Shown one piece after another: positions 29,540 through 37,251 of a DNA stretch of 64,000 nt. The notes under the pieces were generated by a model. The model was not told where the DNA came from. It ran no database searches and worked only from the letters and a program-made list of their open reading frames with translations. A program made the translations under genes and the position numbers. Source of the DNA: Saccharomyces mikatae IFO 1815 (Eukaryota; Ascomycota; Saccharomycetes; Saccharomycetales; Saccharomycetaceae); contig NC_079265.1 of assembly GCF_947241705.1 (NCBI RefSeq), positions 434,001 to 498,000 on the forward strand, given 5' to 3'. How positions within the stretch are numbered: position 1 is the first letter of the stretch; every line of letters begins with the position of its first letter.

Positions 29540-30589
29540 TCAGAACTTGGCCCGGATGTCTCGTTCGGACCCGTAGACAACGTATCCCTCTTGGGAGACA
29601 CTTGCCATGATGTGGCCGGACTGCGTGTCGAAGTACTTGCCTTGCACGAGGTGCTTGTCCCAATGAGACCTGGGATTCAAAATCTTCAGGTGGATCCAAT
29701 TGTTCACATGGGGCAACTGGTGAAAGTAGATGGTGTGGTCAAGCGAAACGCTGAAACTGTGGCAGTACAAAGGCAGGTTGTGGAAGTACGGGATCGTGAG
29801 CAGGAGGTACGAATCCGAAAGGTACGCAAAGGCCACGTAGTTGTAGCGGGCATCGTTCTCGGGAGTAATACTCTTCGAGATTCTGTACGGATGGTGCTTG
29901 TGCAAAGAGGACTCGTCGACTGTGTGCTCCACGGTAGTAATGGGGGGTCTCACTTTGACGAAGTAATCCAACTCATCGGTGTGTTTTGCGGAATAGAACA
30001 TGTCCTTGGGGAATTGGTACTCCATGACACCGTACTGAAACGCGTCCACGTACTTGCTCATGGACGCTGCGTCTTGGAACCTGTCAGATAAAGAGGCATA
30101 CCGGCTCAGTTTCTGTGGGTTCAAGACTTCTTTTTGGAAAAGTGAAGTGGCTTCTTCGTACCGATGAGGGTCCGGTTGCTCGTCCTCCAGGCCCGGGATA
30201 GTCTCCCAATGCTGCAAGGAATCATGCTCCTTAGACCGTTGCACGGCAAACAAGATCATCGAGGTGAAGATGAGTTTGTCGTGCTGGTAGGCAGTAACCT
30301 GCTTATGGATGAAATTTCTGCCGTTTCGCAGATTCTGCACATGGTACGTGATCTTGGCTCGCGGGTCACCGCCCTTGATGAAGTACGAATGCAGTGACGT
30401 GGGAAAGAAGTTCAATGGCACGGTATGCAGCGATGCCAGCAGCGATTGTGATACTAGCGTCCCACCAAACGTGCCCTTGGACCCTACGGGTGCAGCAGGC
30501 AGGTATCGCGTAACAAAACTGGTGGGCGAAAGAGGAACCAGTTCTAATATTCTCTCTAGATTGGACATGGCCATCTTGGAAGCACTCAT
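29540..30589 (-). CDS. TES1: Tes1, peroxisomal acyl-CoA thioesterase
   Basis: 349 residues, same length as S. cerevisiae. Two hotdog-fold halves of the acyl-CoA thioesterase II family (ACOT8 type). FVTRYLPAAPVGSKGTFGGTLVSQSLLA near the start and VSLDHTIYFHQLP near 285 are family hallmarks; the latter holds the catalytic Asp. The protein ends AKF, a PTS1-like peroxisomal signal. It hydrolyses fatty acyl-CoAs during beta-oxidation and is induced by oleate. A full oleate response element lies 107 bp upstream. The coding region is visibly G+C-rich. Confidence 0.96.
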   Translation of the reverse strand: MSASKMAMSNLERILELVPLSPTSFVTRYLPAAPVGSKGTFGGTLVSQSLLASLHTVPLNFFPTSLHSYFIKGGDPRAKITYHVQNLRNGRNFIHKQVTAYQHDKLIFTSMILFAVQRSKEHDSLQHWETIPGLEDEQPDPHRYEEATSLFQKEVLNPQKLSRYASLSDRFQDAASMSKYVDAFQYGVMEYQFPKDMFYSAKHTDELDYFVKVRPPITTVEHTVDESSLHKHHPYRISKSITPENDARYNYVAFAYLSDSYLLLTIPYFHNLPLYCHSFSVSLDHTIYFHQLPHVNNWIHLKILNPRSHWDKHLVQGKYFDTQSGHIMASVSQEGYVVYGSERDIRAKF

Positions 30590-30695
30590 CTTTATCTAAT
30601 CTAGTCTTGTCTTGTCTTGGTCGTGGTGAACATCGACTGGAACCCTTTTCTGCTTTATATCTAGCTGGCGTGGTTTTTTATTACAGAAATAAGTT

Positions 30696-30718
30696 CGGTG
30701 TTTATTCCGTCTCTTCCG
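30696..30718 (-). promoter_or_regulatory. Oleate response element of TES1
   Basis: CGG TGT T T A, eleven bases, then CCG, fits CGGN3TNAN9-12CCG, the site of the Oaf1/Pip2 heterodimer. It is 107 bp upstream of the TES1 ATG, between it and the 3' end of REC107. TES1 is an oleate-induced gene. Confidence 0.78.
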
Positions 30719-30862
30719 GTGGGATACTATCAAGACTATCTTCTCTGTTGGGGTAGTTTGAAATCCGATGAGCAACGCTTGTTTGTTGATTGGGCCGATT
30801 TACGTAGAGCATATTCTGCTGTTACATATGTGTATGTAGATGAAAGGAGCAAGACACCGATC

Positions 30863-31891
30863 TCACAGCTCGGATTCCAGAGTGTCGGGTCTTAGTTCCT
30901 CCCAGGGGATAATGGTTCTGGCCGCACGCTTCAGGCGATGGCTAGCATCGTCATCAAGCTCGTCACCGTTGTGCTCTTGACTGGTGGATATGGTGGGTGA
31001 GGTGGACCTTCCTCGTTTCATGGACCTTGTGACCATCATTCTAGGTGGTGGCACGGACTTCTTGTGCTGCTTATCGTGGATTTCGTCCGTATCATGCAAG
31101 AGTGTGGTGCCATTCAAAGACGTGTCACGGCGGTCGTAGACGTGATCTGTCTTTTCTCGCAATGCCACCTCCAGGGAAGCCTGACGGGTTTGTAAAACTT
31201 GCATGTCTTTAGAAAGAGAGAGAAGCACCTTTTGTACGTCCTCCAGTTGGCTGCCGACGTTGAAAAGCATCTCCTGGGTGCACCTCATCGACTTTTCCGT
31301 CTCATGCTGCTTATTAGTGACGTGTCGCGTTATCTTGGAATTGTACCTGCTTAGTTCTTCAACCAACGGTTGCCGGAAGTTGAAGTCAGGCTTCGTCCTC
31401 TTCTCATCGCTTTTTGACAGCATTGTTGCCGACACTTTGTCCAGTTGGCTTTCAATTCGGGAGGCCAGGTCCTTTATTAGCGTTTTCGTGTTTCCTACCA
31501 CAGTTGTTAGTAACTGAATATCTAATGTAGATATATAGATAACTTAAGGGTATGCATATAATGTTCGATACGAACCGTTCCTTGCAGCATCCTGTTCCCA
31601 TAGCTGGTTAAATCTGCTTAGCGATTTACATAATGTCTTGGAATTCTCATTTAAGACTTTAATCAGTTTATCAGAGCTTTCCCTTAGTTCCATACTCTCC
31701 AACTCGAGCTTGCCTGCCCATTCTAGTATCTGTTTGTCAGATTCCTCCAAAACACCAGTATTCGTTATCTTCCCACTACGGGAGAATATAGATCTGAACG
31801 GTGATGATGTTTCTGTAATCATCAACGACCGATCGGAATTAGTCTCCGAGACATCTGTGGATACCTCATCTGTTCTACCTCGACTGACCAT
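30863..31891 (-). CDS. REC107: Rec107/Mer2, meiotic DSB protein, spliced
   Basis: Two exons: 31891-31576 and 31494-30863, giving 315 residues (314 in S. cerevisiae). Exon 1 starts [16 protein letters not shown]. The junction reads ...[14 protein letters not shown], in line with S. cerevisiae. Mer2 forms condensates with Mei4 and Rec114 on meiotic chromosome axes and is needed for Spo11 double-strand breaks; phosphorylation by Cdc28 and Cdc7 links it to replication. The middle (about 40-210) is predicted coiled coil and the C-terminus [13 protein letters not shown] is conserved. Splicing is meiosis-specific through Mer1. Without splicing, translation would stop in the intron. Confidence 0.93.
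31495..31575 (-). other. REC107 intron with Mer1 enhancer
   Basis: 81-nt intron. The 5' splice site is GTTCGT, the unusual form known for S. cerevisiae MER2. The branch point is a perfect TACTAAC, followed closely by the 3' splice site TAG. ATACCCTT (31553-31546) matches AYACCCUY, the Mer1 splicing enhancer. The reading frame is kept across the junction and residues align with S. cerevisiae. Confidence 0.9.
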
Positions 31892-32080
31892 TATATTGAT
31901 TGTTTCTACACGTCTGTGGTACACTTCTTCTGGCTCTTGTTGTTATTGTTGATTCTATCCCTTGAAATCATAGAAACACTACTATGCGTGAAAGAGAAAA
32001 AAAAAAAAATCTTACGTGTCTGTTATAAGAGTGAGCCAACAAACAATTTACAACACGAAAAGAGTAAGCCATCGTGTTCC

Positions 32081-32413
32081 ATGTCGCCAATACTGAAAGA
32101 ATACTTGAATAAAAGGATAGTTATAATTAAAATTGACGGTGAATGCCTGATAGCTAGTTTAAACGGCTTTGACAAGAATACTAACTTATTCATATCTGAC
32201 GTTTTCAACCGTATAGGTAAGGAGTTCATCTGTAAAGCACAGTTACTTCGAGGCAGCGAGATTGCACTAGTCGGTCTCATAGATGCCGAAAACGACGACA
32301 ACCTTGCTCCTATCGACAAGGAGAACGTACCGATGCTAAAGGACACCAAGAATAGAGTTGAGAATGAGCATGTAATATGGGAGAAAGTCTACGAATCGAA
32401 GGCAAAAAAATAA
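32081..32413 (+). CDS. LSM8: Lsm8, U6 snRNA-binding Sm-like protein
   Basis: 110 residues (109 in S. cerevisiae), starting MSPILKEYLNKRIVIIK. The Sm1 motif (about 12-42, with GECLIASLNGFDKNTNLFI) and the Sm2 motif (LLRGSEIALVGL near 57-68) are clear. Lsm8 defines the nuclear Lsm2-8 ring that binds the U6 snRNA 3' end and helps splicing. The frame is open upstream to 31916 but has no ATG, so the start is firm. Divergent from REC107, 189 bp apart. Confidence 0.96.
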   Translation: MSPILKEYLNKRIVIIKIDGECLIASLNGFDKNTNLFISDVFNRIGKEFICKAQLLRGSEIALVGLIDAENDDNLAPIDKENVPMLKDTKNRVENEHVIWEKVYESKAKK

Positions 32414-32494
32414 TACAGTGCTGATCAAAACAACGTGTATAGATAGATATACATACATACATATGTATTAGGTAAGAAACTAAGCATCGGATCG

Positions 32495-33229
32495 TCACTT
32501 CCGGTACAATTTCAAATGCTCCTTCTCTTCTCCAATGCCACAGTCGGGAGGAATCCCGAGTTTGTACATCTTCAAGGCCAGTTCCATCAGATAATCGATG
32601 GCTTCGTTGAAAATCTTGGCCTTATCAATGGTGGGTCCCCAGACAAAGATACCATGCCTCCTTACTATAACAGCGCATGTATCCGGATAATTTGTAAACG
32701 TTTTATGCAAGTCATCGATCAATTCGTCCTCATGCGCCATGTTCTCAATTATGGGAATTTTTAACGTATCAAAAAATGATAACGCTATCGATTTCTTAGT
32801 CACAGGGTCGAATTTTCCACTTGGAATCGCTTTAATTTGTTCGATGTTAGCAATCCTGAATTCATCATCAAAGATCAAGGAGCACATTACGGCATTCTGG
32901 GAATGTGTATGTATTATAGCACCTGCATTTTTCTTTTGATAGCACGCTAAAAACAATGGAGTACATGCGCTTGGCTTATAAAGTTTCGGAGAACGCAAGT
33001 ACTCTAACGTTTGAGAATCCATAACAAACAAGTCCTCGGGAGTCATTTGCTCCTTTTGTACCCCTGATGGTGCGAGATAATAATAGTTTGTCTTCGGGTC
33101 TCTCATTGAGATGCCACCACCGGTTCCAGTACACCAATCATTGTAAAAAAATTGCTTGCAAAGGGTGCAAATAAGGTTTGCTGGATGGCGTGGGTCATCA
33201 GAATGAATCAAAACATCGCTTGAAGACAT
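32495..33229 (-). CDS. MDE1: Mde1, methylthioribulose-1-phosphate dehydratase
   Basis: 244 residues, same as S. cerevisiae. A class II aldolase-family enzyme of the methionine salvage pathway. Family blocks seen are [14 protein letters not shown] near 32-45, LAPSGVQKE near 52, the zinc-binding HTHS near 107-110, and [10 protein letters not shown] near 197 with a third zinc histidine. It produces 2,3-diketo-5-methylthiopentyl-1-phosphate. It follows LSM8 in convergent orientation with only 81 bp between. Confidence 0.96.
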   Translation of the reverse strand: MSSSDVLIHSDDPRHPANLICTLCKQFFYNDWCTGTGGGISMRDPKTNYYYLAPSGVQKEQMTPEDLFVMDSQTLEYLRSPKLYKPSACTPLFLACYQKKNAGAIIHTHSQNAVMCSLIFDDEFRIANIEQIKAIPSGKFDPVTKKSIALSFFDTLKIPIIENMAHEDELIDDLHKTFTNYPDTCAVIVRRHGIFVWGPTIDKAKIFNEAIDYLMELALKMYKLGIPPDCGIGEEKEHLKLYRK

Positions 33230-33394
33230 AGTCGTTCACTGGCTCTTCTTATTAGTCATTATATTCAAGCATTTTATTCTTGATGAAAAGCTGCCTTAAT
33301 TAAATGAAAAAAAAAATGGGCACCGCAACTCAGTGCCGCCACCGTACGTAACAAAAGGGCCTATAAAAGTACAAACAACACCTATTCCTAGTAC

Positions 33395-33928
33395 TTAATG
33401 AGACTGGGGGCGTGCGTAGTTCAATGTCTTGCAATGAAAACACGTTCTTTTCTCAACGTCATTTTCGAAATCTAAAATGGCTTCTTTCACCTGGGTACCT
33501 AAATCTAACATTTGAAGTTCGCTTTCATGAACCACTTGACGACAGTGTGAACAATACCATCTTATCTTATCATTTTCTCCACCAGGTCTATCCTGCTCCA
33601 CAACAATCCCAACAGTATTAGCAAACCGAACTGGACTATGAGGGACATTTCCTGGCAATAGATACGAATCTCCCTCATTGATGGTAATATCAATGAACTT
33701 TGGTTCGGCGTCAGTCTCATCCACAACCTTCAAAAGCATAGAACCTTTTTTTTGATAGAACCATTCAGGGGTTGGATTAATGTGATAGTCAGTTCTTTCA
33801 TTGGGCCCGCCGACAATCATCACAGTGAACCCCCCTCTATGTAGGCAGTAATTATTCACTGGCGGTTTCAAAAGATCTTCATTTTCCTTCAACCATTTGT
33901 CAATATTAATCGGTGTAGTGTTGAACAT
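33395..33928 (-). CDS. BNA1: Bna1, 3-hydroxyanthranilate 3,4-dioxygenase
   Basis: 177 residues, complete. A cupin non-heme iron dioxygenase of de novo NAD synthesis from tryptophan. Iron ligands appear in [17 protein letters not shown] (His and Glu, near 45-55) and in [10 protein letters not shown] (His, near 95). The C-terminal rubredoxin-like metal site CSHC ... CFHC, present in fungal enzymes, is intact. Upstream is a Sum1-type element, consistent with repression by Sum1/Hst1 when NAD is plentiful. Confidence 0.97.
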   Translation of the reverse strand: MFNTTPINIDKWLKENEDLLKPPVNNYCLHRGGFTVMIVGGPNERTDYHINPTPEWFYQKKGSMLLKVVDETDAEPKFIDITINEGDSYLLPGNVPHSPVRFANTVGIVVEQDRPGGENDKIRWYCSHCRQVVHESELQMLDLGTQVKEAILDFENDVEKRTCFHCKTLNYARPQSH

Positions 33929-34418
33929 CTTTAAACTTGGTTTTTTGATATGTATATGTGATTTGATTTATTTGTAAACTCTTATTGTGAGAGTAATATA
34001 AAGAAATAATCTTTAACGTCGGTTTTTTTTACTTCGCCGAATTCTTTTCAGTGACTCACCATTTATCCTGACGCCGTCACAAAAGCAACCATTCTATTCC
34101 AATAACGACACTCTGAATATTCACGAACTTCTATCGAACATTGGGAGGCAACTTTCGTAAATGCCGATATCCGTTCAGGAGCACAGGTGTCAGTGACAGA
34201 AAAATAATGGCACCGTTGAAATCGAAAATGTATCCGCGCAAATTTCTGAGGAGATATTTCAACAGCTGCAACAATAGGATGAATTTCAAATAATAGATGG
34301 ATTGGTTATCGCATATATGAGTTGGAGCATTATTTTTTTTAAAGATACAAATTTTTTATCGTTACGTAAGATTATTAAAGTAAAAGTACAATGAGGGGGG
34401 GGGTACTTAACTGGATTG
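33929..34418. other. Intergenic BNA1 / RBH2, no Ty element
   Basis: 490 bp with the BNA1 promoter and the RBH2 3' region, both genes on the minus strand. In S288C this interval is occupied by Ty1 elements (YJR026W to YJR029W). Here I find no delta LTR sequence and no tRNA. A run of nine G at 34395-34403 lies 15 bp from the RBH2 stop. Confidence 0.65.
34076..34084 (+). promoter_or_regulatory. Sum1-type (MSE) element upstream of BNA1
   Basis: GTCACAAAA fits the middle sporulation element consensus gNCRCAAAW at all positions, 147 bp upstream of BNA1. BNA genes are known targets of the Sum1-Hst1 NAD-dependent repressor, which binds such elements. Confidence 0.62.
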
Positions 34419-36929
34419 CTAAGATGTGTTGAAGGGCATAAATAGTTTATAAACGTGGTCTACAACGTTCTGTTCTTTAAATTCCAGTAAATACGCCTCT
34501 TCCTGATCCGCGAACGACAGTCCTGTCCTCCCAATCCTTTTTATATCATGGAGCCGGGAATTATACTCTCTGGGATACAATGTTCCTTCCGCGTCAGAAC
34601 AAATCACAAATTTTATTGCAATCACAACGCCTTTATATTCCTGGGAAAAGATGTCAGTAAAGCCTACCCGAGATGGTTTCCAGATGTTTGACTTGGTTTT
34701 AACGTGTTGCCTTACTTTAACTGAAGATAACAGAAGCGAAGAGTTTATACTCTCCGATGCGTCTTTCATATTAGCCAATTCTGATTTTTCTGTGGATGAT
34801 CTCGTTACATTACGACTGAAGCATGAAGATGAAGCTATGGTAGACAAAGTTCTTGCAGTAGCGGAGGGAGAAAGAGATGATGTTTGGCTATTCTGCACCT
34901 GATGTTGTAACACACTCATCAACCTAGCAGCTTGTATGCAGCGTATGGACAGCGTGATATCATCAATCCTTTCAAATACACTAGCTCTGAGATCCGAAGA
35001 GGACATTCGGAGTTGTACGTCTTGCGCCGTTGACCTGTTGCATTTCCAGTTAGGTTCTAATCTCGCTACTAATTTACACTTCTCTCTTTCGAAGTCCTTA
35101 TATATAATCAGTAAAGTCCCGTTGTCTCTGGATGAGATTAAAGATAGGCACATTTTCCCTTTGCTTAACGGCGCCCATGATTTGCCATTCCAGAGAGAAG
35201 CTTTAACTGAATCGTTTTCGAAAAGTACTGCACTGGTGGATGCCTCTACGGTCAATGGAAATGATACATATGTTTCATCAATGTGATCATCGCAGGAATT
35301 TGCTGATACAGGAGTAAGCGATTGTTGATCGCCTGGCAAACTAAACAATGATCCTGAAGGATTTTTGGGTATATCAATAGTTAGATTTTTTTTATTTTTC
35401 GTAAAGATACTTAGTAGAGATGAAGATTTGCGCCGATATAGCGTTGGTTTGTAGTAATCGACATCTGGATCGAAAAGGTCTTTGCCGCCTTTTCCTTTTT
35501 CCTCTTCAGAAATTATGCTCTCAGTGTCATCAATTTCAGATGCAACATTCTCTATCAGTTCAGGCGAGACGCTCTCTAGGCTAAATACTTGAGAGGCCGT
35601 TCTAACGTTTTGTAAAGTGGGTGTATCCATATATTTTGGCGAAAGGGGCACATGCATACTTCTATCCAATTCAATCAGCTTTTCACAACTTAGGGACTCA
35701 ATATCTTTCAAGGAGGTGTCAAGATCTGAAGTGTTGTCAATAGCTACCTCTTCATCCATGACTGATATCGACTCTTCCTTGGGAAATTTCTGAGACGCTT
35801 CTATTAGGGAGGACAGATTTCCAGGTAGAAGAGTTGATCTATGCAGCGTGCGGCCATTATGTATTGTATTTGATGGTTCAATAGGGCCAATAGGCACATC
35901 AATATTTTTTTGTGAGCTAAAATGGTTGGTCATGTTATGTCTTACATCGGAATGTTGAATATTTTTATTCTCAGATTCCTTATTTTTACGCTTAGCAGTT
36001 GGATCAAAATTTTTTTTGATAGAATGCTTCCAATGTGCTTGCCATTGGATGGGATCTTTGCAAGTTAACCTTAACACGATACCGTTGCCCATCGCCGTCT
36101 TTAGTTTGACCCCATTATCATCAATTTTGACGACATCAAGATCTTCGGACCTAAATGTTCGAAATAGCAACGACCGCCCAACATTCATTAAATCATGGTT
36201 TCCGGACGCAAGGGATTGAAACAGGTTATCTATGGTTTGTAAAGTATAAGGCATTTCGCCAGAAAGAACCTCAAAAATCGCGATGTGCCCACTCTCCAAT
36301 TCAAAAATCTCAACTAACTTATTATTGATCGTGAACTTTTCTATATCTAATCTATAATAGGCTCTTTTTACAACTTGTTCCAAATCAATTAACGGAGGAT
36401 TTATCAGGCAAAACTCACGTGACATAATATCTCGAACGCTTTCATATTTCAACGAATTACAGCTAATAAAGTCATACCTACTCTTAAAGTAGTATACAAA
36501 TGCACTTATTAAGGAACCGAGGCGCATTTCATTTGTAGCATAGGAAACATCCCTTAATTTATAGTAGACCTTGAATAATAACATGGGAAAGAGTTTCTGT
36601 GAATTCATCCTAAAATATGGCATATCTTCATCGAAAAGCAAACGTACACAACCAAACAAAAGATGGTGATACAAATCAAGTAGTTGTACGTCTTTGAACA
36701 GACTCTTGTATGGATTCTCATTGGATTGAGTTAGAGATACACTATCATGAGCAGCAGAATGCTTCAGTAAAATGCATTTCAAGTAGCTGCTAATTTTACT
36801 CATTTCAGTACCAACTTTAACCATTGGGTCTAAATTCGAACCACGATACCTGCTATGATACTTGCAAACGTCGAGCAACCTTTTCAGCACACCCTGGAAG
36901 CTCGCTTCCTCCTTGTTAAATAAATCCAT
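34419..36929 (-). CDS. RBH2: YJR030C homologue (Rbh2), unknown function
   Basis: 836 residues from the ATG at 36929 (MDLFNKEEASFQ). A large, probably soluble protein. Residues ~1-290 are hydrophobic/helical and conserved in character. Residues ~290-530 are Ser/Thr/Asp/Glu-rich and likely disordered, with many SP/TP sites. The C-terminus (~530-836) has a beta-rich part and ends VYKLFMPFNTS. I recognise no catalytic motif. Its S. cerevisiae counterpart has a whole-genome-duplication paralogue, YJL181W (RBH1); neither has a settled function. The start is plausible but not tested against the reference length. Confidence 0.85.
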   Translation of the reverse strand: MDLFNKEEASFQGVLKRLLDVCKYHSRYRGSNLDPMVKVGTEMSKISSYLKCILLKHSAAHDSVSLTQSNENPYKSLFKDVQLLDLYHHLLFGCVRLLFDEDMPYFRMNSQKLFPMLLFKVYYKLRDVSYATNEMRLGSLISAFVYYFKSRYDFISCNSLKYESVRDIMSREFCLINPPLIDLEQVVKRAYYRLDIEKFTINNKLVEIFELESGHIAIFEVLSGEMPYTLQTIDNLFQSLASGNHDLMNVGRSLLFRTFRSEDLDVVKIDDNGVKLKTAMGNGIVLRLTCKDPIQWQAHWKHSIKKNFDPTAKRKNKESENKNIQHSDVRHNMTNHFSSQKNIDVPIGPIEPSNTIHNGRTLHRSTLLPGNLSSLIEASQKFPKEESISVMDEEVAIDNTSDLDTSLKDIESLSCEKLIELDRSMHVPLSPKYMDTPTLQNVRTASQVFSLESVSPELIENVASEIDDTESIISEEEKGKGGKDLFDPDVDYYKPTLYRRKSSSLLSIFTKNKKNLTIDIPKNPSGSLFSLPGDQQSLTPVSANSCDDHIDETYVSFPLTVEASTSAVLFENDSVKASLWNGKSWAPLSKGKMCLSLISSRDNGTLLIIYKDFEREKCKLVARLEPNWKCNRSTAQDVQLRMSSSDLRASVFERIDDITLSIRCIQAARLMSVLQHQVQNSQTSSLSPSATARTLSTIASSSCFSRNVTRSSTEKSELANMKDASESINSSLLLSSVKVRQHVKTKSNIWKPSRVGFTDIFSQEYKGVVIAIKFVICSDAEGTLYPREYNSRLHDIKRIGRTGLSFADQEEAYLLEFKEQNVVDHVYKLFMPFNTS

Positions 36930-37251
36930 GTTGCCTCAACAATACTACCTTATCTGTTTGTCCGTAATTGACGAAACTTCTGTCACAGTTCATAAATGAC
37001 CTACTAGATGGGCCAAGGTTAAAGAGCAATCTTCACAGGGGTACATTTTTTTTCACATAAATTAGAATTTCAATTAAAAACTATTCTCGAAGCTTTCACG
37101 CCATTCGTGGTGACACGAAAAAAAAACCTTGTTACGTTCTCTCTAACGTGATGCGACGCGTAGGATATATGAACATTTAACGGCAGCATAAGCCGCAACA
37201 TCAATATACAATGGAGGTATAATATATAAGACATAATTACTTACGAGAATT
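36930..37251. other. Intergenic: RBH2 promoter and GEA1 3' region
   Basis: 322 bp; both genes on the minus strand. ACGCGT at 37156-37161 is a perfect MluI cell-cycle box about 230 bp upstream of RBH2. Nothing else recognised. Confidence 0.45.

Noticed and set aside
29477-30599. Plus-strand ORFs opposite TES1
   Set aside because: The TES1 region is G+C-rich, so stops are rare on both strands. The TES1 protein is clearly the real product, and the antisense frames resemble nothing known.
31916-32080. N-terminal extension of LSM8
   Set aside because: The frame is open but begins at GTG and contains no ATG before 32081; the family start is at 32081.
32310-32498. 62-codon minus-strand ORF overlapping the LSM8 3' end
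   Set aside because: Corresponds to the region of the dubious S. cerevisiae YJR023C; overlaps a verified gene and shows no features.
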